Part shown: positions 9,119 to 19,686 of the stretch, piece by piece
Numbering within the stretch: position 1 is the first letter of the stretch
How the letters are laid out: each line of letters opens with the position of its first letter
Assembly (NCBI GenBank): GCA_033220425.1
Contig: CM065649.1
Location: forward strand, 1,488,001-1,552,000
Source: Lepraria neglecta
Taxonomy: Eukaryota > Ascomycota > Lecanoromycetes > Lecanorales > Stereocaulaceae
Direction: 5' to 3'
Length of the DNA: 64,000 nt
The notes under the pieces: model-generated
Seen by the model: the letters and a program-made list of their open reading frames with translations, nothing else
What the model was told of the DNA's origin: nothing
Database searches by the model: none
Translations under genes and position numbers: made by a program

Positions 9119-11512
9119 CTACCTATGTCCTGCCGCTGGCTGCTCTAGCATCTCTGCTATCTTCTTGTGATGGCCTTCCACGGCCAGATCCAAAGGAGTA
9201 TCACCGAACTTATTCGCAAGATCCCGGTCCGCGTTTGAGTCTAGCAAGAATTTGACAACTTCTTCATGTCCTTTGGCGGCAGCTACACAAAGAGCCGTGT
9301 CTCCTTTCGCATTCTGCACGTCTCGATTCTTGGTCTTTTTCACGATCTCTTTGACAACGACGTCGAGACCCTTCTCCGCGGCCATAAAGAGAGGTAATCT
9401 ACCGTCTTCGTCTGACTTGTCCTCACGAGCACCGCATCGAATCAGGAGTCTAGCGGTCGGTATCTGCTTCTCGTCGATCGCAAAGATCAGAGGAGTTTTT
9501 CCATAATCCCCTTCAGTGTCGATATCTACACCCTCTTCCAGGAGTAGTACAATGACATCCCTATTGCCGCGGATCGAGGCATTTATTAATGCCTGCTCTC
9601 TCTGGCGATCTCGGGCTGTTATGTCCGTAGCCTTCGCTCCTAGCAATAACTTCACAACACTTTCGGATCCAGATTTTGCGCCTTCCACAATGGGTGGGTA
9701 GCCTTTGCCTTCTGTTGGATACGCATCAGCACCGTAGTCGAGTAGCATTCGTGCTGCATTTCTAAGACCTCGGCGTGCTGCCTCTTGTAATGGCGATGAG
9801 TTCCTTTTGTTCCATACTTTGGCGTCAGCTCCTGACTCAAGTAAGTACTTGACCATATCATCCGATCGTCTATGTCCAAAGCTAGGACATACAGCATGCC
9901 ACAGTGGAGGTTGAGAGGAATCAAACGTGAAATCTGCGACATTCACTTGCGCTTTGCCCTCAGTGCAAAGCACTTTCACAGTCTCAAGATGATATCCCCT
10001 TGTTGCCCAGGTAAGCGGTGCTTCGCCTTTACTTTTGTCATTTGCATCCGCTCCGTAAGCTAGTAGCATCTTGACTACAGCCGTCCGACCGTTCTCAGCC
10101 GCGGTCCCCAACGCTGTTGCCCCATCTTCACTCTTGAAAGCTACATCGACGCTGCCATGCTCAATAAGGATACGAATTATATCTTCGTGTCCTTTGCTTG
10201 CAGCTGTTAGAAGCGCATCGTTATTGCCCGGTGCTTTGGGAGTCAGTCCAGCAGCATCTTCATGATCTAGCAGTATCCGAATGATATCGATATTGCCAGC
10301 CCTATACAAGGCTTGCGGCCCATAGAAGCCATCTAGTCTTGAGCTTGCTCCATGCATAAGTAAGAGCTTCACCATATTCGTATACGTTTTGTCCACAGCG
10401 CGGTGCAGACAAGGCCTTAGATCGAGACCTTGACAGTTGGGATCAGCGCCATCAGCAAGTAACTTTTTGACGTTATCGATCTTATTGTTATCGACCGCGA
10501 AGATCATTGCAGATCTTAAACGCTCAATCTCATCTGGATGGAAAAATTGAGGAACTTCCATCACTTTATCGGGATCTGGAAATGACCGGGAGCGACTGGT
10601 GAAAAGAATTGCTCCAGATCCCTTGGAGGGCAAGTAGTGTATATCATTCTTGAATTCGCTGGGGACAAAATTGTCAAGAACCAACAACCATGGATGCCAC
10701 CTGTTGCATAGGAAAGATTTCACGAATTCAATTTTCTCATCTCGATCTTTCAACCCTTCTTTCGACCGACGTATAACATCAGAGATACCCTCGAGACTGC
10801 GACAGAGACTTTCGGGCGTCGAAGCATTGGTCCAGAAGATTGTCTGAAATTGTCCATCCACGTTTGCTTGGTGGCAGTATTCGGCTGCAAGCTGCGTCTT
10901 GCCTGCTCCCTTATTCCCTGAAAGTATGATACGGATTGGGCTAAGCGCTTGAGAAGTTACTGCAGGGTTTATGATGGTCTCGATCTTCTGCATTAATTCT
11001 TTGCGCTCAAAGAAAGGCGTGGCTTTCTTCACTCGCACTTCGAAAAATCCCAAATCTTCATTTATGACCCAAGAGTCATCTTGACCCTCGATGACACGAT
11101 GCAAGATTAAGACCTGAATGTAAGTCTGCAAACTTTTCTCGATCTCCAATACCTTGTCGTCATTCTTAAGGCCAATAAACACCTTCTGCGCCCGAGTGAC
11201 CAAGGAGTCTCCAGGAACGGGTAGCACTTTGTCAATGATCTTATCTATCTTCTCGACCTGTTGCTTGCACCCCGAAACCACACCTTTCAGGATACATCTA
11301 GTGTCCAAGTCAACTCTCTCCACCTCAATGGATGTCTTAACCCGGTCGAGGGCATTGAGTAGGAGTGGTAGCTGAGCAGATATATGTCGCAGTGACTTTG
11401 GGACGTCTGTAGATGCCGAGTTGTACTCTTTCAGGCGTGTTGCGACCTTGAATGCGAGGTTCGTAAATTGCACTACTGATGCGGCGACGCCAATTGCTGA
11501 GAGAGGATCCAT
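9119..11512 (-). CDS. STAND/NLR-like protein: SesA-type N-terminus, P-loop NTPase, ankyrin repeats
   Basis: Single exon, 797 aa, starting at the ATG at 11512 (MDPLSAIGVAASVVQFTNLA), the usual start of fungal NACHT_N/SesA-type domains; an upstream in-frame ATG at 11617 adds an unlikely basic leader. The NTPase core has Walker A GNKGAGKT (about residues 199-206), a Walker B-like LLVLDN (276-281) and a sensor-like GAILFTSRS (300-308). Ankyrin repeats start almost at once (about residue 335) and fill the rest: roughly 13 units such as DGATALGTAAENGRTAVVK and KGDTALCVAAAKGHEEVVK. The usual winged-helix/HD region after the NTPase seems to be missing or very short. Fungal proteins of this build act in non-self recognition and programmed cell death; that role is inferred. 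Confidence 0.85.
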   Translation of the reverse strand: MDPLSAIGVAASVVQFTNLAFKVATRLKEYNSASTDVPKSLRHISAQLPLLLNALDRVKTSIEVERVDLDTRCILKGVVSGCKQQVEKIDKIIDKVLPVPGDSLVTRAQKVFIGLKNDDKVLEIEKSLQTYIQVLILHRVIEGQDDSWVINEDLGFFEVRVKKATPFFERKELMQKIETIINPAVTSQALSPIRIILSGNKGAGKTQLAAEYCHQANVDGQFQTIFWTNASTPESLCRSLEGISDVIRRSKEGLKDRDEKIEFVKSFLCNRWHPWLLVLDNFVPSEFKNDIHYLPSKGSGAILFTSRSRSFPDPDKVMEVPQFFHPDEIERLRSAMIFAVDNNKIDNVKKLLADGADPNCQGLDLRPCLHRAVDKTYTNMVKLLLMHGASSRLDGFYGPQALYRAGNIDIIRILLDHEDAAGLTPKAPGNNDALLTAASKGHEDIIRILIEHGSVDVAFKSEDGATALGTAAENGRTAVVKMLLAYGADANDKSKGEAPLTWATRGYHLETVKVLCTEGKAQVNVADFTFDSSQPPLWHAVCPSFGHRRSDDMVKYLLESGADAKVWNKRNSSPLQEAARRGLRNAARMLLDYGADAYPTEGKGYPPIVEGAKSGSESVVKLLLGAKATDITARDRQREQALINASIRGNRDVIVLLLEEGVDIDTEGDYGKTPLIFAIDEKQIPTARLLIRCGAREDKSDEDGRLPLFMAAEKGLDVVVKEIVKKTKNRDVQNAKGDTALCVAAAKGHEEVVKFLLDSNADRDLANKFGDTPLDLAVEGHHKKIAEMLEQPAAGHR

Positions 11513-11917
11513 CACTGTACTACAAGTGCGCAAGCGCGGACGAGGTCCGAGGCGGCGAACGAGAGGGCCTGGTTGTATCGCTGGCCCAAGCCGTAGATTA
11601 AAGAATAGACTATGCAAGGGAAAGCATCTGGTCGAGGTCCGAGTCCCAATGAATCCAGAAGTACAATGGATCGGGATCGCCGTGGAGCTGTATTCGCCTG
11701 TGTCGGTGGCACTGGAGCTGCGCGGGGGAAGCCTTTCGTCGCAGCTCTCAATATATGCCAGGTTGTGGGCTGATTTCGAGAGAGACGTTTTGTAGGAGTC
11801 GGCAGTAGAGAGAATGAGGCACCAAGGATATACCAGGCGAAAGAAAGAGGTGAGGGGAGGTGAAGGACAGATAAAAGACGAGGCAGGGACGGTATTTGCG
11901 CTCCTGCGTGCTGCGCC

Positions 11918-12065
11918 CCTGGACTGCCCCTGGACTGCCCCTGGGAGCTCACTGGGGATCAGACGAGGCTCAGGCGCGGCTCAGGCACGGCTCAGGCACG
12001 GCTCAGGCACGGCTCAGGGCCGCTCACCCCCCGGCTCACCTTAAAGCAGCCGCTGCTCACCTTCG
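11918..12065. repeat. short GC-rich tandem repeats (12-bp and 11-bp units)
   Basis: A 12-bp unit (CTGGACTGCCCC) occurs about 2.5 times and is followed by an 11-bp unit (GGCTCAGGCAC) about 4.5 times, then three GCTCACC words up to 12065. It lies upstream of the STAND-ankyrin gene and beside the RIP-like island. Confidence 0.8.
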
Positions 12066-12109
12066 AGGCTAGAAGTGGAAGGGGTAGAAATTTCTCGTGA
12101 TCAATGTCT

Positions 12110-12500
12110 AGAGCGGATAGGAGACCGAGCCGATATTTGTACTCACTTCTTATAGCGTCCTAAAGTAATATCCTGATCTCTTAGGGTCTTCTTTATATAC
12201 TTTATATTATCCCTCTTACTATCCTCTTCCCAATAGGCTCCCTACTTATAGCCGTTAGCTATAGCTCTCTCCAATAGCTCTGCTAGCGATACGTCGTTCC
12301 GGCCTATAACTATATAAAATAGAGAGAAGAGTCGAGGATAACTATAGGGGAGACGGTAGTCGTAATCTTTAGGTTACAAGAGTAAGAATTGAAGAGCCAG
12401 GACGGGCGGCGCACCGCTCCCTTTTATACCCTACCTCAGCGGCTATCTCTGAGGCCCCTAAGGTAGGCTATACGAGAGCGCGCGCTTTTCTGGATACTCG
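12110..12500. repeat. RIP-like, TpA-rich remnant of an unidentified repeat
   Basis: Between about 12151 and 12382 I count about 37 TpA against only about 5 CpA plus TpG dinucleotides, the skew left by repeat-induced point mutation. One minus-strand frame still looks faintly coding (for example LLERAIANGYK and RDNIKYIKKTLRDQDITLG), so this may be a decayed piece of a dispersed element. Its family cannot be named from this piece; it is clearly broken. It extends with weaker skew to about 12500, just before SEM1. Confidence 0.6.
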
Positions 12501-12703
12501 AAAGAGGGGGTCTTGGTGAGTAGAAAGGAAGGGTGAGCGTAAAGCGTTCATTACCGCCTTGAGGAGCCAAGCTTCCGCCTCGGGATCTTCAAACAGCTTT
12601 CTTTTGACCAGCTCCAAACTAAAACAAAGCAAAGGTCTCAAATACCTCGACCACTCCCGCTATTCTCCACCCGTATTACTCCACAAGAAAACCTTCCGCC
12701 ATC

Positions 12704-13171
12704 ATGTCGGCAGCAGCAGAAGGTTCCGGCCCCACAACCAAAGCAACAACCTCCGATGCCGCGAATTCTTCAACACTCAAGGACCAGCAGAAGCCTGCCA
12801 CGGCGTTAGAAGAGGATGATGAGTTTGAGGACTTCCCAGTAGATGGTAAGCGGGCCCCAATTTACGGTCTTCGTCTCCACGCGTTCCTCGATTGGAAGGG
12901 CGAAATCTGTGCCTGCGCTTCCTTTCATACCCGTATATTGAAGGACTTTGCTAATACGCTATCACTCTGTAGATTGGGCGCCCGAAGACAGTGAAGTCCC
13001 TCCTGGCAGCGAAGGCGGTACGACACATTTGTGGGAGGAGAGCTGGGACGATGATGATACGAGTGAGGACTTTTCAAAGCAACTGAAGTATGGTACATGC
13101 ACAGGTCCAATGGGAACTTCGCTGACTATGCACGCAGGGATGAGCTGGCGAAGGTCAAAGGGCAGAAATAA
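12704..13171 (+). CDS. SEM1: 26S proteasome subunit SEM1/DSS1
   Basis: Three exons (12704-12845, 12973-13087, 13138-13171) join in phase to 96 aa. The acidic core is diagnostic: LEEDDEFEDFPVDDW is formed across the first intron, then THLWEESWDDDDTSEDFS, then QLKDELAKVKGQK across the second intron. Sem1/Dss1 is a small disordered subunit of the proteasome lid that also joins TREX-2 and BRCA2-type complexes. The length is typical. It converges with the phosphoglycerate kinase gene. Very confident. Confidence 0.95.
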
Positions 13172-13488
13172 TTGAGGCATATGAAGATTATCGTGAGCAT
13201 AATATGGCGTTTGGGCAGCGTAGCACGACCGAACTAGGCCGAGAGGCCAACAATAGAGGGGCATATTGAATGAAAAGTCAACAGTCACTGCTTGCGCATT
13301 CCTCTACTCTGTCATGAGTTCTAATTCAACTCTCATTCTGTTGAAGCTACCTGCTGCAGGTTACCGAGGCAAAGAAGGCCCAGTATCATCCCGTCATCCG
13401 GTCATCCCAGCCATTCCCGCCCATTTCCAGTCTATTAAAGCCTCGCTATACGCCATTCCTTCAATCTGTCAGATTGTTCTGAGCCCAG
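13172..13488. other. convergent 3' region
   Basis: Shared downstream space of SEM1 and the phosphoglycerate kinase gene. Nothing else seen. Confidence 0.5.
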
Positions 13489-14815
13489 TCACTTCGTCGA
13501 CAGAGCCTCCACACCAGGAAGTTCCTTGCCCTCGAGCAGCTCTAGCGATGCTCCACCGCCTGTCGAGACATGACTCAGCTTGTCTTCCACGCCATACTTC
13601 GCAGCTACAGTCGCGGTATCGCCCCCTCCCACTATCACGATGTTGCCATTCTTTACGGATTCGACTGCGGCCTCCATAACTTTTTTCGTGCCATTTGCGA
13701 AAGGCTCCATCTCGAAAACACCTGGTGGACCGTTCCAGAGGGTTGTTTTCGCTTCTGCGATCGTCTTTTGGAACAACTCGACGGACTTTGGTCCGCAATC
13801 CAGCCCCATCCAGCCGTCTGGTATGCCTTCTTCGTCCGTAGCGTTGCCTGTTTTGGCATCCTTGTCAAACTTATCTGCGATAACATTGTCACATGGCAGC
13901 ACGATCTTGACTCCGTTTCTCTTTGCCTTAGACATTAAGTCTCCCACTGTCTTGCTGCCCTCCTCATCGAACAACGAATTCCCAATCTTCATATTCTCAA
14001 GGGTCTTCTTGAAGGTGAATACCATACCGCCGCATATGATCAAGCTGTCAACTTTGGAAAGTAGGTTGTCAATCAACTTGATCTTGTCGGTGACTTTAGC
14101 ACCACCGAGAATAGCAAGGAAGGGTCGTTTGGGAGCTTCGAGTGCTTGGGCGAAATAGTCGAGCTCTTTCTTCATGAGGAAGCCGGAAGCTTTTTGTGGG
14201 AGCTCTATGCCGACCATGGAGCTGTGAGCGCGGTGAGCAGTGCCGAATGCGTCGTTGATGTAGACGTCACCCAGGGCTGTGAGGCCTTTTCTGAATTGCT
14301 CAACGGCTGCTTTGTCGGCCTTCACTTTCTTGCCCTCTGCATCTTTGCTGCTTCCCTCTTCTTCGGCATGGAAGCGTAGGTTCTCTAGGAGCACGACTCC
14401 GCCATCACTGACTCCATTTACTGTCTCCTCAACCTCTTTTCCTATACAGTCCTTGGTGAAGATGACTTTCTTGCCGAGCAATTTCTCAAGCTCTGGAACG
14501 ACAGGCTGGAGGGAGTATTTGGAGTCTGCTTTCCCATCTGGCCGCCCCAAATGTGACATTAGGATCACGGCTTTAGCTCCATGTTCGCAAGCGTATTTGA
14601 TGGTAGGGAGGGCGCCGACGATTCGCTGGTTATTGGTAATGTGCTTCTCCTTATCGAGAGGGACATTAAAGTCAACCTAGATGCCAGTTAATCCAGTCAG
14701 CCCCCGAAAGTCTGCAGTAGTCCCGCCAAAAAAGCAATAGGAAGCTCACCCGAATGAGAACTCTCTTTCCTTTCAGATCGACGTCTGTGATTGCAACCTT
14801 GTTGGAGAGAGACAT
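13489..14815 (-). CDS. PGK1: phosphoglycerate kinase
   Basis: Two exons: 14815-14750 ([19 protein letters not shown], ending LIR) and 14676-13489, with a 73-nt intron ending CTAG; 417 aa, the normal length for eukaryotic PGK. The enzyme transfers phosphate between 1,3-bisphosphoglycerate and ADP in cytosolic glycolysis. Visible signatures are VDFNVPL and SHLGRPDGK (substrate side), GGAKVTDKI, and the nucleotide-binding end [13 protein letters not shown] with [14 protein letters not shown]. The early phase-0 intron after the 22nd codon is in keeping with filamentous ascomycete PGKs. Nothing unusual. Very confident. Confidence 0.97.
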
Positions 14816-15433
14816 GGTGTCGTGTGTTTGACCGCTAGTACGAAGTAGGACGATAGTACTGAATTTGGGTCCTCAATGATCAGAACAGGTTGGTGAAAGG
14901 GAGAGACTTTGGATGTTCCTGTGATGTCAGCCTCTCACCAAAAATACTTGGTGGGGAGTGGGCTGAGAGTTGTCCGTGCCAAGAGCAGACCGGAATCTTC
15001 CGCCATTCTACCGATATTCACCCGCGTGTATGAACAAGAGAGCCAGACGTGCCAGGTAATCATGAAGCATTTGATTGAGCAAGCTTAGGTATCCATTTTT
15101 ACAGAGAGCCATTAAACGCCATGTGCAAGATTGATCTCGACCCAACCTTTACTATGATTCCGACCTGTCCGCCTTTCAGTACGGCGGCGAGTATGCTCAG
15201 CTCGTTAATCGTCCCAGACATTTTTAATGCCCTAGAATGCCTCCACATTGCATGCCTTTGAACCAAATATCCGCCTCCCTTAGCTCCTGAGGTAAGACTG
15301 TTCCCTTCCACCTGTCAATGCAGGCTGACTGCCAATGCCTTCCATTTGCAGTTGATGTTACCATTGTTCACCGAATGCCAATGCAAGCCCCATTCTATCC
15401 GGTGAACTACCACGAAGCGCCAGTAATCTCTCC
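14816..15433. other. intergenic, PGK promoter region
   Basis: Upstream of PGK and downstream of the membrane-protein gene. No extra coding frame supported. Confidence 0.5.
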
Positions 15434-16944
15434 TCATGGCTCTTCAATAGCGTATGAATTCGCCCTGCCTCTCTTCTGTAACTTGCGTGACTGTCGCTTG
15501 ATACCGGACCCATCCTCTTGCCGCTCGGCACTGTCGGTGCTTTGACGAGGAACAACAAGAGTACCAGGCCGCAATATCTCAAATCCTGAGTTAACTTTTC
15601 GGATGACTTGTGACCTCCTCAACTGTCGGTTGCCATCAAATGGCTGTAAAGGCTCAGCATGGCCAGGAGTATAAGTGACCTCGCCATGGTCCATCAATTG
15701 ACTGTGGTAATTTGCAGACTCGTCGTCTAAGTCGAAGGCCGGAATAAGGTTATCTGGGGGCGTCCGGTTTGGTGTAGCAAAAGGATCGTTGGCTTCGTGC
15801 GGCGGCGTTGTAACCGCTTTAGGGAGGGTATCCTTTACAGTATCATAAGCTACTGTCATCCTATTGTGTCGGTTTCGTACAAGAAGGTGGCCCTGCTCGT
15901 CAACGTGCGCATCGTGGGTGCTCGGCCTCGGGGAATCGATATCTGAGAGCTCATGAGAACCTGGTGCGTGTCCCTTTGGAGGGTTGTGGTATGTGGGATG
16001 AAGGAGAGCGGTCGATTGTTTAGGTTGGTTTGACTGGTTGGAAGCATCGTGATAGTCGCTGTTGGAGGATCCGGACCCTGATACAGAGCGATCTCGGTAG
16101 TCAAGTTCTGACTCTGATCCTACAGCGTCATGTCAGTGCAAGGACAGTCAGAGCGGGACTGTATAGCTACCTTCCGGCCGTTTGCCATTTCCATCATCCG
16201 CCGAAGGATTGCCTTCAAGAGCTGCGAGTGGTTCAGGATCTTCGGGGTCAATGGAGTCGCTGTACCTTAATTTCGAGGAACGGCGAGGTCGGTAGGTAGC
16301 TTGGCCACGGCGTTGGTGATCGGAGGTTGGTGGCGGCTTGTGCGTCCTCCCTGGGACCCTCGGATCGGACGATGGGCTTCTCTTTCTGTTGATACTCCCT
16401 GATGACATCATGACCGCGGGATGTGGATGAATAGGCTGGGGCATCTCTATACGAGACACGTTCGAAGCTGAAGATGTTCGATCTGGTGACAAGTCCCTAT
16501 GAGCTGCTTTTGCGTTTGCAAAGATCTCTGGGCTGCCAGGTACACTGTTGGCGGGTGTATTCGAGCGTGAAATCCAAACACCGTCCACCTCGATACCTCT
16601 CTCAAGTGCTCGAACGCCGAATGGGATCTCTTGGCCTTGGCGTCGCCTGACACTCGGGGTGTATTGCATTTGCTGATTGAGCGTTGCTCTTGTGGCCGCG
16701 ATGGCGGTGTACTTGCGGAGTCTCCAGTTGTTGTAAGCAAGCATGAGGCATCCCCCTATGATAATGAGGACCTAGTCTCGTCAGTCGTGGGATCTGGCAG
16801 ATTTCCCTATGAGAACATACGATGGCAGCGCCTAGGCACTAGTCATTATGATCAGTATTGATTCCCAATATTTGCGTACTATGGTTGACTCACGAAACAG
16901 AGCTTCTCCCATAGCTGCCACGACGTCCAAAATGCTCCCGGCAT
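15434..16944 (-). CDS. single-pass membrane protein with long disordered tail (unknown function)
   Basis: Exons 16944-16894, 16838-16821 (an 18-nt microexon), 16771-16171 and 16119-15434 join in phase to 451 aa. The start MPGAFWTSWQLWEKLCF is followed by a transmembrane segment assembled across two introns (CLGAAIVLIIIGGCLMLAY) and a basic stop-transfer stretch (NNWRLRKY). The remaining ~400 residues are low-complexity, rich in Ser, Pro, Arg and His (for example SPSSDPRVPGRTHKPPP) and probably cytoplasmic. The short N-terminus and lack of a signal peptide suggest a type III or tail-in orientation. No domain recognised; a conserved fungal hypothetical is my guess. Confidence 0.75.
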
Positions 16945-18255
16945 CTTGTGTCGCTCCTTCCTAATCCGCCGGTGAGGTTTTAGAATGATAGTCTTATGTT
17001 TGCAGCAGCGCAAACATTTGATTAGGTGGTATGATAATGAGTGTGATAAACGAATGTCGATGGGCTTTAGGATCGAAAGAGTAGCAAAAGGAAGACAAGA
17101 AGGGGGAAAGGGTGAAATTGGTCTGAGGTGAAGTGAAGTGTTCAGCGAAGGCCGAGGTGGGACGTGTTCCGAACCTCGTATGCCGGCACCCTACGGTATT
17201 GCATTACACCACACTGCCAATCATTTAAGAAGCGGCGAAAGCGTTAAAGATAGGATCGAACCTCATGAGGGAGGAGGAAGTAGAAATGTCAAAGACTGAT
17301 GGCGTGGGTGTGAGCGTGTGGGCACATTGGTGGTACGAGGAGCGGCTCCTTGCCTGATACAAATTTTCGGTAAAACGCAAAGGTATGCAGGGTTTTGAAC
17401 TATGTCATCGCTATATGCCCCTCTTGCCACCAAGCTGAAGCAAGGCGTTTACAATTTGGTTTTTTTTGAGCGGCAGTCTTCCCACTATAGCTACCAGCTA
17501 CAGGAATAAATAATGAAATCTTCCACATCAAGCACTCGGTAAGTATTATGCGTTTGCAATCTATCGTACAATCTCGAGATTCTGCAGTTTTTCGCAGAGC
17601 CCCACCTCGTAAAGCGAAAATGTGTCCAAGCAGACTATTCTCCCATAGGTCAGTGGCCTCCAGATCGGTAGTCGCGTATGCAATGCAATGCATCCACTAC
17701 CCTGGATCCAGGTACCTGGAGTCTCGTTCCTGAATCGATGACATCAATTCATAGCTCCTAGCCCTTCCTCCTTCCGAGGATACTTTAGTACCCAGGACCG
17801 CGCCCATTCCTCGCCAATATTGGCCATGAGCAGGTCGTTTCAGAAGGCATAAAACCGTTGAGCGATGATGTCATACATGGAATTTTGACTAGCTGCCGGG
17901 ATGGCGTATCGGTCACCCGCTAGCGTGCTATATTTGGCGGAGAAGCACCAGATATCCCTGCAATCATTACTCGTGGTTCTTCCTATGTCCTAACCTGCCC
18001 AGCGTGTACTGGTTTACAAATTCAATAGATAGCCTTGCTTATGAGCACAAACATTGTAACAGGAGACTGGTAAGGGGATTGGTCGGTTGTAGCTTCCAAT
18101 TTAAGCGCGTCAGCTGCTTTCCGAGATCCCGAACGCTCCGTCATAGACCTATCCCCAGCACCTTCAATGCGTGAACACCGCATACCAGAATCACAGATAC
18201 GTTACATGAATAGACCACCCCATTGCATTGATCGAGAACATTGACATATATCGTT
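16945..18255. other. intergenic, nothing recognised
   Basis: About 1.3 kb between divergent genes. Only short spurious frames; probably two promoters. Confidence 0.5.
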
Positions 18256-19201
18256 ATGCCACCCTTCCGCAATCCATTCGGCAAGAAGCCACTCGTCAAT
18301 GGCGTAAACTCGACGCAAGACGAGAACGTTAGACCTTCACTCGGAGTCGGAGGCGACGACGCTTCGCAAAAATCGAGCTTCACGGGATCGAGGGCTTCAT
18401 CATCCTTGAGCATCAAGAAGAGAGAAGAACCCAGCGAATACAAGCTCAGTGGTAAGCATACCTCACCGCCAGAACAACAGATTGAGATATGGGGACTGGG
18501 CTGATCAATGCAATTCAGTGGTCAACGATAGCGGCGTCTACCTTCCCGTGAGTTTATAATGCAAATCGCACATATTGGTGTACAAAAGACAGCGCTAATG
18601 ATTGCGATAGCCTTCACCGCCAGAGAAGAAGAGCTTTTGGGCGAGATCACCCAATGGCTCCTCGACTTCCAACCACCGGAGCATGCTCAACGAAAACGAA
18701 CCATTCTCTATCTCGCGCGAATCGTTCGACTCCTACCGCAGATCATTTGTAAGATGCCCTGTGTGCCATTGTTTGCCTACATATTGCTGAGACCTGTTTC
18801 CGCTGTAGGACATTTCGGCCCGCTCCCCTGTCTACCCACATGAAACTGCCTCGGCTCGAGGAAGCCTAGACGCTCGGGGGAGTTTAGACACAAAAAGGAA
18901 GCGCCCTACACGCTCCGCCGTTAACTCCAGCGAGTTTGAGCGACCAGCGCCAACGGAAGAGGAGACTTTCGAAGATGTAGGACTGAACGATGAAGCAAAG
19001 CTGCCACCGAGGAAAAAGGGAATCTTCTCACGCTTTGGTGATAACTCTGAGCCAATAACTGGCGAGGCAGCTCGACCAACTTCGAGTCACAGAGGCTTCC
19101 ATCTGCCAGGCAGGAAACGCGGACAGAGTGGTCAAGGCGCCGAACTGGGTAATATCGATCAACCTATCGCCACTGGAAGCGATGATGGGGTTGTCAGATA
19201 G
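18256..19201 (+). CDS. hypothetical disordered protein, 251 aa
   Basis: Four exons (18256-18451, 18519-18547, 18611-18748, 18809-19201) join in phase. The protein begins MPPFRNPFGKKPLVNG and is polar throughout, with Ser/Arg-rich clusters such as NHRSMLNENEPFSISRESFD and basic patches (PPRKKGIFSRFGD, GFHLPGRKRGQSG). No signal peptide, membrane segment or known domain. The small 29-nt second exon is well supported because all phases agree. Repeated RGSLD words and many Ser near Arg could be phosphorylation sites; that is inference. It lies upstream of PUF6 in the same direction. Confidence 0.7.
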
Positions 19202-19686
19202 GGAAACTTATGAGCGCCAATGGGTGGAGTTTTCGCGTGGCTGTTGGTAGACGGCGTTGTTGAGTGACGAGCCTGGGCGTACTTATCAGCATCGTTGAGA
19301 TTTGGAGTTGGGCATTCATTGGGTTCATGGCATGGAAGCTCGTTCGCTACCAAGAGATCATGACTGCGAAGTCAATACTAATATCTAATGAGTTGCGTGG
19401 ATCTATAAGAAGCGAAGCTGGCTCCAAGGCAACAGGAAGTGAGGTTTTCGGCAGAGCTATTCGCTTAGGTAGTTAGGCAAATGCGAATTGACAGTATTGC
19501 ACTCCTTGAATTGACGATTGCGACCCACAAATCAGTTACCTGTCCTTCGTAGCTGGAATCCATCAATAATACTGGTTTGCTGTAACCCCAGTTTTGGGAA
19601 GGTTTTGCCGAGCGGGATATTTTTCGCGAGCTTCCAAAACTTCACAACTTTTCAGATTTACCTACAGAACACGACAACCACCAACA
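19202..19686. other. intergenic, PUF6 promoter region
   Basis: No gene seen; short frames only. Confidence 0.5.

Noticed and set aside
11512-11617. upstream in-frame ATG extending the STAND-ankyrin protein by 35 residues
   Set aside because: The leader is Arg/Pro-rich and unlike the family; MDPLSAIG is the normal start.
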